From NCBI GenBank assembly GCA_040776905.1, contig JAXGZQ010000003.1:330351-394350 (forward strand): a stretch of DNA of 64,000 bases. Reading direction: 5' to 3'. A program made the translations under genes and the position numbers. Positions 43,823-53,323 of this stretch are shown here, in pieces. The notes beneath the pieces were generated by a model. That model ran no database searches, was not told where the DNA came from, and saw only the letters and a program-made list of their open reading frames with translations. Source of the stretch: SLHU01 sp009929975. GTDB taxonomy: Bacteria; Bacillota; Clostridia; Saccharofermentanales; UBA5734. Every line of letters starts with the position of its first letter. The stretch's first letter is position 1.

Positions 43823-45907
43823 CTATTCTTCGCCTTCTTCCATTCTGGTCTTCGCGTCAGCGATGACCTGATCGGCAACGGACTGGGGAGCCTGTTCGTA
43901 GCGGGCGAAATTAATGGTATACCAGCCGCGTCCCTGGGTCATTGACTTGAGGTCGGTCGCGTAGCGGCTCATCTCTGAACTCGGCACTTCAGCGACAACA
44001 ACCTGTCCTTCCTCATCAGGATTAATGCCCATGATACGGCCGCGCCGTTTATTCAGATCTCCCATGACATCTCCAAGATAGTCATCCGGGATATGGATCT
44101 CGACCGAGCTGATCGGTTCAAGCAGAACCGGAGAAGCCTGGGGCAGACCGGCGCGATACGCCAGACGGGCCGCCAGGCGGAATGCCATTTCTGATGAATC
44201 GACATCATGGTAAGAGCCGTCGACGAGTGTCGCCTTCAGATTAACGACAGGATAGCCCGCCAGAACGCCTTCACTGATCGCGTCCTGCAGTCCCTTCTCA
44301 ACGGCCGGGTGGAATGATTTGGGAACAGATCCGCCGAAAATTTTCTGCTCGAAAGTCAGTCCCTCTTCCTCACCGGGCTCAAACTCAACCCAGACATCAC
44401 CATACTGGCCATGTCCGCCGGATTGCTTTTTATGTTTGCCCTGAACCTTGACTTTTTTCCGGATTGTTTCGCGATAAGGTACGCGGGCTTCTTCCAGATA
44501 GGCCTCAACATTGAATTTGGATTTCAGTTTGCTGCGAAGGACTTCAAGCTGCTGTTCACCCAGACCCGACACGACAATCTGATGGGTTTCAGCATTATTC
44601 GTCACGCTGAACACAAGATCCTCATCCGCCAGTTTATGCAGGCCCTGCATGATCTTATCTTCCTCACCCTTCTTTTCAGGATGGATCGCCATCGATAGAC
44701 CGGGGACCGGAAAGACAATAGGGGGAAGCCGCAGCGGGCTGTCATGATCACAGAGGGTATCATTGGTCGTTGTGACCAGCAATTTTGTCACGGCACCGAT
44801 ATCGCCGGGGCCGATGGCTTCAGCCGCCTCCTGCTTCTTGCCGCGCATGAAGAAAACGGAAGCCACACGTTCGTCCTTTTCCTTCACCGGATTGTAGACT
44901 GATGTGTTGGCTCTCATTGTGCCTGAATAAACACGGAAAAACGAAATGCGCCCGACAAACGGGTCAGCGATTGTTTTGAAGACGAAAGCGGCCAGCGGGC
45001 CATCCGGATCAGCCGGCAGCTCAATCTCCTCGTCATTCGCGTCACGGGCGACGGTTTTTCTGCCATCAAGCGGCGACGGAACATAATGCACCAGACTGTC
45101 CATGACAAAACGGATTCCCCAGTTGGCGGTTCCGGACCCGGTCAGAACCGGACAGATGGAACCTGATGTGATGCCCAGTCTCAAACCGCGTTCTTTTTCT
45201 TCGTCATTGAACGGCTCACCGCTGAAATATTTCTCCATGAGATCTTCATCGGTCTCAGCGATCATCTCGCTGAGGCTCTCACAGACCTCATCGATCTGGT
45301 CACTCATGGCATCGGGAATCGCGATTTCACTGGCCACACCGGTTTTCGCGTCAAAAGACCAGGCCGTCTGCCCGATGATGTCAACAGCACCGGTCATCGT
45401 CCCCTGCTCCATGATCGGCAGCATGAACGGGACAATTTTATTCCCGTATTTTTCCTTAAGACTGCCCAGTGCCTTCGTGAAGTCGGCATTATTCTCATCC
45501 AGGCGGCTGATCATGAAAAAAGCGGGAATGCCGGCTTTTTCTGCCATACGCATGGATTTTTCCGTACCAACGTCCAGACCGTCTTTCGCACTGACAACAA
45601 TGAGAGCGGCATCGGCCACTCGCAGCCCCTGCAGAATTTCACCCTGGAAATCAAAATCTCCCGGCGTGTCAATCATGTTGAGCTTGCAGTTGTTCCATTC
45701 GCAGGCGGCAGTGGATGTATTCAGTGAAATCTGACGGCGAATTTCCTCGGGGTCAAAATCCATGACCGTGTTACCGTCATTTGATTTTCCCATTCGATCG
45801 ATGACCTTGGCATTGTACAGAACGGCTTCAGCAAAAGCAGTCTTACCCGTACCGCCATGCCCCATCAGAACGAGATTGCGGATTTTGTCTGCTGGATAAT
45901 TTTTCAT
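43823..45907 (-). CDS. Elongation factor G paralogue (EF-G2-like translational GTPase)
   Basis: A 694-residue protein with all five EF-G domains and normal length, but a divergent GTPase domain. G1 is GHGGTGKTAF instead of the usual AHIDAGKTT type; G3 is DTPGDFDF, so the catalytic histidine of DTPGH is an aspartate; G4 is SRLD instead of NKxD. Domains III-V look intact (GHGQYGDVWVEFEPGEE, YHDVDSSEMAFRLAA, RRGRIMGI). This fits the second EF-G-like protein found in many clostridia, whose role is not settled; the main EF-G should be encoded elsewhere with the ribosomal genes. AAGGAGGA precedes the ATG, and a TATAAT lies at 45988-45993. Confidence 0.88.
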   Translation of the reverse strand: MKNYPADKIRNLVLMGHGGTGKTAFAEAVLYNAKVIDRMGKSNDGNTVMDFDPEEIRRQISLNTSTAACEWNNCKLNMIDTPGDFDFQGEILQGLRVADAALIVVSAKDGLDVGTEKSMRMAEKAGIPAFFMISRLDENNADFTKALGSLKEKYGNKIVPFMLPIMEQGTMTGAVDIIGQTAWSFDAKTGVASEIAIPDAMSDQIDEVCESLSEMIAETDEDLMEKYFSGEPFNDEEKERGLRLGITSGSICPVLTGSGTANWGIRFVMDSLVHYVPSPLDGRKTVARDANDEEIELPADPDGPLAAFVFKTIADPFVGRISFFRVYSGTMRANTSVYNPVKEKDERVASVFFMRGKKQEAAEAIGPGDIGAVTKLLVTTTNDTLCDHDSPLRLPPIVFPVPGLSMAIHPEKKGEEDKIMQGLHKLADEDLVFSVTNNAETHQIVVSGLGEQQLEVLRSKLKSKFNVEAYLEEARVPYRETIRKKVKVQGKHKKQSGGHGQYGDVWVEFEPGEEEGLTFEQKIFGGSVPKSFHPAVEKGLQDAISEGVLAGYPVVNLKATLVDGSYHDVDSSEMAFRLAARLAYRAGLPQASPVLLEPISSVEIHIPDDYLGDVMGDLNKRRGRIMGINPDEEGQVVVAEVPSSEMSRYATDLKSMTQGRGWYTINFARYEQAPQSVADQVIADAKTRMEEGEE

Positions 45908-46016
45908 ATCCGTCTATTCCTCCTTAAGTGACCGACTGGTACCGACCGAAAGCAAGTTCGCTGTCCGACCGAGACACCGTGCAATCAATTATACTATGCA
46001 ATATCAACAACTTCTA

Positions 46017-47078
46017 TTATGAATGTTCACAATATTTCTGACAATAAAACTGCCATTCTTCCAGTACAGCCAGGAAGTCCTTTTCAGTGTCTGTTTGGAC
46101 CGCCCGGGCACGAAAATGCGCCCCGTGCGGAATCCCCTTCATGTAGGCCGCCGCCTGACCGCGCATCTGGCGAATCGCGGCAGTCTCCCCGTGCAGCTCG
46201 ATCAGTCCGCTCAAATGGCGGCGCATCATCGCGACACGTTGCCCGGGACCTGCGTGATCTCGAGCGAAAGAGCGGTCTTCGTCCGGCCTCTGCCCCCGGT
46301 CGACAGCCTTCAGCCAGTCTGCGATATCCTGAAAAATCCACGGATTACCCTGAGCGGCACGCCCGATCATCAGACCATCAACTCCCGTCTGCCGCAGCAT
46401 CGCCTCCGCGCTCGCTCCTGAAGTGACATCTCCGTTGCCGAAAACTGGAATTGAGACAGCATCGCGAACGGCCGCAATGATTGTCCAGTCGGCTTTTCCG
46501 CTGTACATCTGCTGCCGGGTCCGTCCATGGATCGTCACTGCGGCCGCGCCGGCAGCTTCACAGCGGCGGGCGAAGTCGACCGCGTTCACTGACTGCTCAT
46601 CCCAGCCTTTACGGAATTTTACTGTCAGAGGAAGCCCGGCTGTCCGCGTCAGATCCGCGCAGACACGCACGATCTGTTCGGCTCGCTCCGGCTGCTGCAT
46701 CAGGGCACAGCCGTCCCCGGCACGGACAACCTTGTTGACCGGACAGCCCATATTGAGATCGATCGCCGCGCAGCGTGAGAGAATCGGATGCGACAGGATC
46801 ATGTCCAGTGCCTGGCGAAAATCGTCTGTTTCAGAGCCAAAGAGCTGGATCGCAACCGGATTTTCGTCTGGATCGATCGCGATATACCGCCACGTCCGGC
46901 GCAGTTCAGGATCATGACAGATCCCGCGGACACTGACCAATTCGGTCACCGTCAAGGAAGCTCCGTTTTCTCGGCAGATTGCACGAAAGACCTGGTCAGT
47001 GGTACCGGCCATCGGCGCGAGGGCCAGCGGTCCGTCCAGCAGCAGCGGTCCGATTCGCAGCAAATGATACAGCGACAT
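46017..47078 (-). CDS. dusB: tRNA-dihydrouridine synthase, DusB type
   Basis: A 353-residue FMN enzyme that reduces uridines in the tRNA D-loop. Barrel motifs are LALAPMAGTTDQVFR, the catalytic cysteine in DLNMGCPVNKVVRAGDGCALM, the FMN-binding TVKFRKGWDE, AVTIHGRTRQQMYSG and GNGDV, DGLMIGRAAQGNPW. The ATG at 47078 has AGGAGG upstream. It lies just downstream of a tRNA-Arg gene and its terminator. In many Firmicutes dusB is near the origin region, consistent with its neighbours here. Confidence 0.94.
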   Translation of the reverse strand: MSLYHLLRIGPLLLDGPLALAPMAGTTDQVFRAICRENGASLTVTELVSVRGICHDPELRRTWRYIAIDPDENPVAIQLFGSETDDFRQALDMILSHPILSRCAAIDLNMGCPVNKVVRAGDGCALMQQPERAEQIVRVCADLTRTAGLPLTVKFRKGWDEQSVNAVDFARRCEAAGAAAVTIHGRTRQQMYSGKADWTIIAAVRDAVSIPVFGNGDVTSGASAEAMLRQTGVDGLMIGRAAQGNPWIFQDIADWLKAVDRGQRPDEDRSFARDHAGPGQRVAMMRRHLSGLIELHGETAAIRQMRGQAAAYMKGIPHGAHFRARAVQTDTEKDFLAVLEEWQFYCQKYCEHS

Positions 47079-47091
47079 GCCACACCTCCTG

Positions 47092-47126
47092 AAAAACAAA
47101 GAGCCATCTCTGATGAGATGACTCTT
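47092..47126 (-). terminator. Terminator of the tRNA-Arg gene
   Basis: A 12-base-pair stem (AAGAGTCATCTC with GAGATGGCTCTT, one G-U pair) with a four-base loop (47099-47126), followed on the minus strand by TTGTTTTT. It begins directly after the encoded CCA. Confidence 0.85.
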
Positions 47127-47127
47127 C

Positions 47128-47202
47128 TGGCGTCCCGGACAGGAATCGAACCCGTATCTACAGTTCCGGAAACTGCTACCTTATCCGTTAGGCCACCGGG
47201 AC
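47128..47202 (-). tRNA. tRNA-Arg (anticodon CCG)
   Basis: Cloverleaf read on the minus strand: acceptor GTCCCGG pairs with CCGGGAC; D stem GCCT/AGGT; anticodon stem GCAGT/ACTGT with loop TTCCGGA giving anticodon CCG for codon CGG; T arm ACGGG-TTCGATT-CCTGT. Discriminator G, then CCA is encoded. It has its own promoter and terminator and is transcribed as a single tRNA. Confidence 0.95.
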
Positions 47203-47213
47203 ACAGCGGTTGT

Positions 47214-47242
47214 ATTATATGTCATCAGACACAGGATTGCAA
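47214..47242 (-). promoter_or_regulatory. Promoter of tRNA-Arg, inside the end of the cyclase gene
   Basis: TTGCAA (47237-47242), 17 bases and a perfect TATAAT (47214-47219) on the minus strand. The start near 47207 is about five bases before the mature tRNA. It overlaps the last codons of the cyclase-family gene. Confidence 0.7.
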
Positions 47243-47892
47243 GCGATTGCCCGGGCAATTACGCGGGCTGGCGCGCCATCGGCCCCGGCGATCCGCAAAG
47301 GCAGTGCGATCAGGTCAACCCGCCGGCCGGCCAGCGTTTCCAGCCGGCTCAAATTTTCCAGAAGCAGGGTTCCCGCGCCCAGCAGTCTCAAGTGAAGACC
47401 GAGCTCACCCAGTGGATCACCAGCTTCAACAAACGTATCCATATTCGTGCCGATCAGCGGCAGATTGTGCCTGGTCAGTATATCATGGCTGCCCGACGCA
47501 AAGGAGAGCCGGCTGACCGCGTCAGAGCTGCGTGGGACGGCCAGCAGCAGTCCGTCCCCCGGCCGCCAGCCAGACCAGTCAATGCCCGCTGCATCCAGAC
47601 AGCCCTGACCATCTATATCGATGCGTGACACCCAGGCTGTCAGAACCAGCCGGTCCGGATCAATTTGATCAATGGCAGCACCGTCCGGATGATAATGAAG
47701 CGGCGCGTCGAGATGCGTTCCACTGTGGCAGCTCATCGCCAGTTCAGACAGCTGGCAGCCATCCTTGTCATGGGCAGCAAGCCGATGGATTCTGACCGGC
47801 GGATCACCAGGATATACCGGCATTCCAGGATAAATCAACTGGCTGAGGTCCAGCCATTGTCCGGCCGGCCGCCGGCCACCGATCCCGCTCAT
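47215..47892 (-). CDS. Cyclase / kynurenine formamidase-like hydrolase
   Basis: A 225-residue metal-dependent hydrolase of the cyclase family. The signature SCHSGTHLDAPLHY (HxGTHxDxPxH) supplies the metal ligands, after LSQLIYPGMPVYPGDPP. Members include arylformamidase and related amide hydrolases; the substrate cannot be inferred and no tryptophan-degradation genes are near. The ATG overlaps the mfd stop (ATGA) with GGGAG five bases upstream, so it is co-translated with mfd. Confidence 0.85.
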   Translation of the reverse strand: MSGIGGRRPAGQWLDLSQLIYPGMPVYPGDPPVRIHRLAAHDKDGCQLSELAMSCHSGTHLDAPLHYHPDGAAIDQIDPDRLVLTAWVSRIDIDGQGCLDAAGIDWSGWRPGDGLLLAVPRSSDAVSRLSFASGSHDILTRHNLPLIGTNMDTFVEAGDPLGELGLHLRLLGAGTLLLENLSRLETLAGRRVDLIALPLRIAGADGAPARVIARAIACNPVSDDI

Positions 47893-50800
47893 ATGGACTC
47901 CCACTGCCGGAACAGAAGCATCAGCTGTGACGCGATCTGATCGCGACGGGACGCGGCCATACGGTAAACCAGATACGGCCGCGTCCCAGCATTGAACAGG
48001 ATGCGGCCACGGAACGCGCTGTCAGAGAGAATTTTCGACAGACCGTTCATATCCGGCTGATAGTCGGCATCATAATTGAGACGGATATGCTGATGCTGCT
48101 GTTCGATGCGGCTGAACCCCTGCCGTCCGGCCGCAGCGCGGATATAGGCGATATCCGCCAGGATCACGGCCTGAGCCGGCGGTTCCCCGTAACGGTCGAG
48201 CCATTCGTCCAGCAGATCCTGGTGATCTTTCAGCGTGCTGAGATCGGCGATTCTGCGGTACATATCCATCCGTTCGCCCTCATCCGGTATATAGGACGGG
48301 GGCAGGTACGCATCGACTTCCAGCTCAATGACCGTATTGATTTTCACCGGTGCCGCCTCACCGCGGATCTCGCGGATGGTGTCTTCAAGCATTCGGCAGT
48401 ACAGGTCATAGCCGATCGCTTCAAGCTGCCCATGTTGTTCCGCGCCGAGCAGGTTGCCGGCCCCGCGGACTTCAAGATCACGCAGCGCGATCTTGAAACC
48501 GGAGCCGAGCTCGGTAAAATCCCGGATCGCCGACAGGCGTTTTTCAGCGATCTCGGTCAGAACACGATCACGCCGATACGTCACATAGGCATAAGCCTGG
48601 CGATCGGACCGTCCAACCCGGCCACGCAGCTGATACAGCTGGGCCAGACCGAAATGATCGGCATTTTCGACGATGATCGTGTTGACATTGGGCATATCGA
48701 TACCCGATTCGATGATTGTCGTACAAACAAGAATATCAGCTTCGCCGGCAATGAAGCCGCCGATCACTTCTTCGAGCCGGCGGGCACCCATTTTACCATG
48801 CGCGTAGATGACCCGCGCACCCGGCAGCATGGTCTCAATTGACCGTGCCTTCTCAATGATCCGCCGGGTGTCATTATAAAGATAGAACACCTGGCCATGC
48901 CGCGATATCTCCCGCAGCATCGCTTCATTGACAATGTCCTGGTCGAATTCCATGACATAAGTCTGAACCGGCCGCCTGTCATGGGGAGGCTCTTCCAAAA
49001 CACTGATGTCACGGATGCCTGACATCGCCATATGCAAAGTCCGTGGAATCGGTGTAGCCGTCAGGGTCAGAACATCCACACCGGGACTGATTGCTTTGAT
49101 CATTTCCTTGTGATCAACGCCGAACCGCTGCTCCTCATCAACCACCAGCAGGCCGAGATTGCGGATGTGGACATCCTTGGAGAAAATACGGTGGGTCCCG
49201 ATCAGGACATCGACCGTTCCCTGCTGCAGGCCGGCCAGTGTCTTTTTCTGCAGCGATTCAGGCGCGAAACGGCTGAGCAGACCAATTTCGACAGGATAAT
49301 CAGCCACGCGCCGCTTGAAGTTGTCATAGTGCTGCATGGCCAGGACAGTCGTCGGCGCCAGCAGGATCGCCTGGCGCCCGTCCATCACACACTTGAACAT
49401 CGCCCGGAAGGCCACTTCTGTCTTGCCAAACCCGACATCGCCGCAGAGCAGGCGGTCCATCACCTTTTCCGATTCCATATCGGTCTTGATCTCCTGAATG
49501 GCCCGGATCTGATCATCTGTCTCCTCATAGGGAAAGCTTTCTTCGAACTCCTGCTGCCAGACGGTATCTGCCGCGAATACATGGCCTTTCACCGCCATAC
49601 GCTGAGCGTAGAGACGGACGAGATCGGTCGCCAGCTTCCTGATCGAGCTGCGCGCCCGTTCCTTCAGGCGATTCCACTCCTGCCCGCCCAACCGTGACAG
49701 TTTGGGCTGCCGGCCATCGGTTCCGACATATTTCTGAATCTGGTCAAGACTCTCCATCGGCAGGTACAGCGCGTCGTCACCGCTGTACTGGATATGCAGA
49801 TAATCCCGCCGCATGCCATTGGTTTCAAGATTGACCAGACCCATATAGCGGCCGATTCCATGAGCCTCATGGACGACCATCTCGCCTGGTACAAGATCAC
49901 TGAAGAGATCAATCTTCAGGCCATGGCTGGTCCGGCGGCGACGCGCTTTTCGATCACTGCCGAAAAAATCCTGCATGCCGATGACCATCAGCCCTGCCGC
50001 CGGCCAGACGAAACCTTCCCTGAATCCGGCTTCAGACAGGCGGATCTGCAAATTCTGTTCCCGCAGCCATCCGCGCATTCTGGCGACGCGCTCCTCACTG
50101 CCACAGAAAAGAATCGTTTCGCCCCGCTGATCCTGCCAGTCACGGATCCGCTGTGCCATCGCCTGTTCCCTGCCGCGCCATCGTTCTGCCGACTGCCCGC
50201 GCAGGGAGATCTGCAGACTGCCGGGCAACAGGTTGCCGGCAGCGGCGATCTGTGCCAGGCTGATGACCCCGGGTATCTTCCGGATGCGTTGGGCAATGTC
50301 CTCTCCCCGCCAGAGAATCTCGGTGCTCTCGCCCAGGATCTGCCCCTTTTCCAGCATGGCACGGATTCGTTCAAAGAACTCCGCCTGCGCGGCGTCAAAA
50401 CGCTGGCGGACGCGCATCGGCTCGTCAATGAAGAGCTGCAGGCCGGCATCTTCAGCGTAGTCAAGAACAGAAGCCGCCTCTGGATAAACCCGGTGCAGCC
50501 AGCGGTCGAGACCGGAAAATATCATCTGTTCACGCAGCCGGTTCGCGTCGCGCCGCAACAGATCATCTAGCGTGGCCGCGGCAGAACGGGTTGACTCCTG
50601 AACGGCCAGCCGTCGGACGGCATCAACCGCCAGGCCGCTGATTACTTCGGACAGCCTGAGTTGTTCATCCGCGTCCTGAATGACTTCATGCGCCGGCGGA
50701 ATCACAGCCTGCCGCAGCATCTCGTCTGACCGCTGCGTCTCCAGGTCAAATCGTTTCAGGGCGTCCAGTTCGGTGTCAAAAAACGAGAGGCGCAGACCGC

Positions 50801-51398
50801 TGGTGGTTGTTTCGTCGCTGAATGAAGCAGGCACAATATCGATGATGTCGCCGCGCCGTGCGTACTGTCCGGCACCATCGACCTGGCGCATCCGCTCGTA
50901 GCCAAGCGAAACGAGCCGCTCACAAAGTTGATCAAGATCGATTGATTCACCGACGGCCACCGTGATACAGTGCGATCGGAAGCGGCTTACCGGCATCAAT
51001 TTCTGTTGAGCTGCCGATGCCGGTACAATCAGGGCCGCGATATCCGGCTGGTTCAGCGAAGCCAGAATCGAAAGCCGCTGGCGCTCCTGTTCACGGCTGA
51101 CCGCGTCGGCATCTTCCAGATTGATTTCTCTCGGCCGGAATATACAGACCGTTTTCCCCGTCAAGGCCTGGATGTCAGCCGCGGCCGACCGCGCGCGCAG
51201 CTCATCCGACACCAGCAGACACGGACGGCGGCCGGATGGTTCCAGCAGGGCCAGCATCAGCCAGAGCTTCTGGCTGTCTGTCGGTCCCGAAATAGAGATC
51301 GGCCGCGCCTCAGGAGCCTGGCAGGCATCAAGCAGGCGTACGTAATCACGATCATGTGTCAGCTGATCAGAAAATAGCAGCGCATTCATTTCGGTCAT
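47889..51398 (-). CDS. mfd: Transcription-repair coupling factor Mfd
   Basis: A 1169-residue DNA translocase that removes stalled RNA polymerase and recruits UvrA. It has UvrB-like N-terminal domains (ISISGPTDSQKLWLML onward), the RNA-polymerase-interacting CarD-like domain (DLVPGEMVVHEAHGIGRYMGL, about residues 500-570), a RecG-like motor with Walker A CGDVGFGKTE and VVDEEQRFG, motif VI region QLRGRVGRSDRQAYAY, and the C-terminal TRCF domain. The start has AAGGAG eleven bases upstream, slightly long. It follows pth by 16 bases; pth-mfd is a conserved pair in Firmicutes. Confidence 0.97.
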   Translation of the reverse strand: MTEMNALLFSDQLTHDRDYVRLLDACQAPEARPISISGPTDSQKLWLMLALLEPSGRRPCLLVSDELRARSAAADIQALTGKTVCIFRPREINLEDADAVSREQERQRLSILASLNQPDIAALIVPASAAQQKLMPVSRFRSHCITVAVGESIDLDQLCERLVSLGYERMRQVDGAGQYARRGDIIDIVPASFSDETTTSGLRLSFFDTELDALKRFDLETQRSDEMLRQAVIPPAHEVIQDADEQLRLSEVISGLAVDAVRRLAVQESTRSAAATLDDLLRRDANRLREQMIFSGLDRWLHRVYPEAASVLDYAEDAGLQLFIDEPMRVRQRFDAAQAEFFERIRAMLEKGQILGESTEILWRGEDIAQRIRKIPGVISLAQIAAAGNLLPGSLQISLRGQSAERWRGREQAMAQRIRDWQDQRGETILFCGSEERVARMRGWLREQNLQIRLSEAGFREGFVWPAAGLMVIGMQDFFGSDRKARRRRTSHGLKIDLFSDLVPGEMVVHEAHGIGRYMGLVNLETNGMRRDYLHIQYSGDDALYLPMESLDQIQKYVGTDGRQPKLSRLGGQEWNRLKERARSSIRKLATDLVRLYAQRMAVKGHVFAADTVWQQEFEESFPYEETDDQIRAIQEIKTDMESEKVMDRLLCGDVGFGKTEVAFRAMFKCVMDGRQAILLAPTTVLAMQHYDNFKRRVADYPVEIGLLSRFAPESLQKKTLAGLQQGTVDVLIGTHRIFSKDVHIRNLGLLVVDEEQRFGVDHKEMIKAISPGVDVLTLTATPIPRTLHMAMSGIRDISVLEEPPHDRRPVQTYVMEFDQDIVNEAMLREISRHGQVFYLYNDTRRIIEKARSIETMLPGARVIYAHGKMGARRLEEVIGGFIAGEADILVCTTIIESGIDMPNVNTIIVENADHFGLAQLYQLRGRVGRSDRQAYAYVTYRRDRVLTEIAEKRLSAIRDFTELGSGFKIALRDLEVRGAGNLLGAEQHGQLEAIGYDLYCRMLEDTIREIRGEAAPVKINTVIELEVDAYLPPSYIPDEGERMDMYRRIADLSTLKDHQDLLDEWLDRYGEPPAQAVILADIAYIRAAAGRQGFSRIEQQHQHIRLNYDADYQPDMNGLSKILSDSAFRGRILFNAGTRPYLVYRMAASRRDQIASQLMLLFRQWESI

Positions 51399-51414
51399 GT
51401 TGCTGAAAACTCCT

Positions 51415-52038
51415 TCATGATCGCAGGTTGTATTTGGCCATCGCGGCTTCTAGGCCGGAACTGACCATCAGTTCCACCGCGTCGGCAGCGCGGTTCAATG
51501 TGTCTTTCATCAGATCCCGCTGCTGCGGCGGAATGTCGGAAAGGACAAATTCAGCCATATCATAATGCACCGGCCTCGGACCGATCCCGATCCGCAGACG
51601 GGGAAACGATTCATGGCCGAGATGACTGATGATTGACCGCATGCCATTGTGTGTTCCAGGCCCGCCATTGGGACGAATGCGCAGCTGACCTGCCGGCAGA
51701 TCCACATCATCGTAGATAATCAGGCAGTGGTCCGGTTCAACGCGAAAATAGCGCAGGGCTTCCTGGACGGCGATCCCGCTGTTGTTCATATAGGTCGCCG
51801 GCTTCTGCAGGATCACCTGGCCTTCAGGCAGATTTCCCTGTGCCAGCAAGCTCTGGCAGCGGATACGCCGGATCGGCAGATGATGGCGTTCAGCCAGCAG
51901 ATCAAGAACCATGAAGCCGAGATTGTGCCAGTTGTGAACATAACGCGTGCCGGGGTTGCCCAGGCCGCTGATCAGCCAGAGCGGCTGGTTGTGCTCCGGA
52001 TGGAATTTGTTTTCGTGTCGCAGCAGTTTTCTTAGCAT
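51415..52038 (-). CDS. pth: Peptidyl-tRNA hydrolase
   Basis: A 207-residue enzyme that recycles peptidyl-tRNAs released early from ribosomes. The motif LISGLGNPGTRYVHNWHNLGFMVLD contains the catalytic histidine; the usual Arg before it is Trp here. KPATYMNNSG, IYDDVDLPAGQLRIRPNGGPGTHNGMRSI follow. The N-terminus has about 18 residues more than usual, and the visible ribosome binding site (AGGA) supports this longer start. First gene of pth-mfd-cyclase. Confidence 0.95.
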   Translation of the reverse strand: MLRKLLRHENKFHPEHNQPLWLISGLGNPGTRYVHNWHNLGFMVLDLLAERHHLPIRRIRCQSLLAQGNLPEGQVILQKPATYMNNSGIAVQEALRYFRVEPDHCLIIYDDVDLPAGQLRIRPNGGPGTHNGMRSIISHLGHESFPRLRIGIGPRPVHYDMAEFVLSDIPPQQRDLMKDTLNRAADAVELMVSSGLEAAMAKYNLRS

Positions 52039-52112
52039 CGCAAGATCCTGTCCTCAGTGAGCGTTATGTGATAAAGCTCAGATAAATAAGATTTGACCGC
52101 GCAGACGGAGAC

Positions 52113-52143
52113 GACGGCAGCCGGTTCGACCCGGCCTGCCGTC
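52113..52143. other. Stable hairpin in the pth leader
   Basis: GACGGCA pairs with TGCCGTC, and after a bulged base GCCGG pairs with CCGGC, with a six-base loop. It lies between the candidate promoter at 52165-52192 and pth, so it would be in the 5' untranslated RNA. No U-tract follows on the minus strand. Confidence 0.5.
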
Positions 52144-52164
52144 AACGCTGTCCGCAACAAAAAC

Positions 52165-52192
52165 AGTATAGCAGAAACCCTGCCGCTGTCCC
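52165..52192 (-). promoter_or_regulatory. Candidate promoter of pth-mfd
   Basis: GGGACA (52187-52192), 16 bases and TATACT (52165-52170) with an extended -10 TG on the minus strand. The predicted leader is about 120 bases and contains the hairpin at 52113-52143. Confidence 0.45.
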
Positions 52193-52215
52193 AGCCGGCC
52201 CATGCCAGCAGCCGG

Positions 52216-53313
52216 TCAGAATTCCAGTTTCATATCACCGGAACGGATCCAGCCGATTTTGCGAAGCCCAATGGAAGTCAGTAAGGCAATCACGGCCGGC
52301 AGCAGAATATGCAGCAAAAGGATATAGATCAGAAGTCGGCCGTCGGATATGGTCCCCCGCATGGCGGCCCATGTTGTCAGCTGGCCGACCAGCCCGCTCG
52401 TTCCCATACCGGCACCGGCTGCCAGATTCTCCATTTTGAACACCGTGGTGGAGAGGGCTCCGGTTATGATCGAGGCCGTTACCGCGGGCAGCAGGATCTG
52501 CGGTTTTCGGACAATATTGCCGACTTGCAGCATGGATGTGCCCAATCCCTGCGCGACCAGTCCGGCGACACGGTTTTCCCGGTAGCTGGCGACAGCGAAG
52601 CCGACCATATGGGCTGAACATCCGGCGGTCGCGGCTCCGGCTGCCCAGCCGGAAAGCCCCAGCATGATCGCGATCGCGGCACTGCTGATCGGTGCGGTCA
52701 GCAACAGGCCCATGGTCGCGGAGACCGCGATACCCATCGGCAGCGGCCGCAGCATGGTCATTTCATTGATCGCCTGGCCGATCATCACCATGAATGAAGC
52801 AATCGGAGGGCCGATCAGCACAGCAGCCAGGCCACCGCTGAGAATGCTAACAGCCGGGACCAGCAGAATATCCAGTTTGGTTTTGCCGGCGATCAGCCGT
52901 GCGCATTCCGCGCCGATGACAACCGCGATATAGGCTCCGACCGGTCCGGCGGATATATTGCCTGAACTGACACTATAGCCGATCGCTCCGACAGCGGCAG
53001 CCGAATAAATGACCAGCGGCTTGTTCTTCAGACCGGCGGCTATCGCGACCCCGATCGCCGCACCGATCACCGGAGAATTCGCCGCGGTCACGGATCCGAT
53101 CAGTTCAGACAGGCCGTCGAGCAGACGCCAGTCCAGCAGCAAGAATAACTGTTTGAGAATCAGGCCGATGATCAGTGAGGCAAACAGACCCAGTGCCATG
53201 GCCCCCAGCGCGTCAATGAAATAGCGTTTTGCCAGCCGCGTCAGCCAGTGCTGACGCTTCGCTCCGGTGGTGTTGAGATTGTTTGCCGGTTTTCCCTGTT
53301 CTTTTTTCATCAT
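52216..53313 (-). CDS. PTS EIIC-like membrane protein (PTS_EIIC_2 family)
   Basis: A 365-residue protein with eight to ten hydrophobic segments. The start KRYFIDALGAMALGLFASLIIG, the GAAIGVAIAAGLKNKPLVIYSAAAVGAIGYS region and the C-terminal GLRKIGWIRSGDMKLEF match a small family of EIIC-like membrane proteins found without EIIA or EIIB partners. None of those phosphotransfer proteins is encoded here, so the substrate and even transport by phosphorylation are uncertain. The ATG at 53313 is five bases after AGGAGG; the ATG at 53310 is also possible. The frame is open to 53406 but that stretch contains the DnaA-box-like sites. Confidence 0.83.
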   Translation of the reverse strand: MMKKEQGKPANNLNTTGAKRQHWLTRLAKRYFIDALGAMALGLFASLIIGLILKQLFLLLDWRLLDGLSELIGSVTAANSPVIGAAIGVAIAAGLKNKPLVIYSAAAVGAIGYSVSSGNISAGPVGAYIAVVIGAECARLIAGKTKLDILLVPAVSILSGGLAAVLIGPPIASFMVMIGQAINEMTMLRPLPMGIAVSATMGLLLTAPISSAAIAIMLGLSGWAAGAATAGCSAHMVGFAVASYRENRVAGLVAQGLGTSMLQVGNIVRKPQILLPAVTASIITGALSTTVFKMENLAAGAGMGTSGLVGQLTTWAAMRGTISDGRLLIYILLLHILLPAVIALLTSIGLRKIGWIRSGDMKLEF

Positions 53314-53323
53314 ATTTCCCTCC

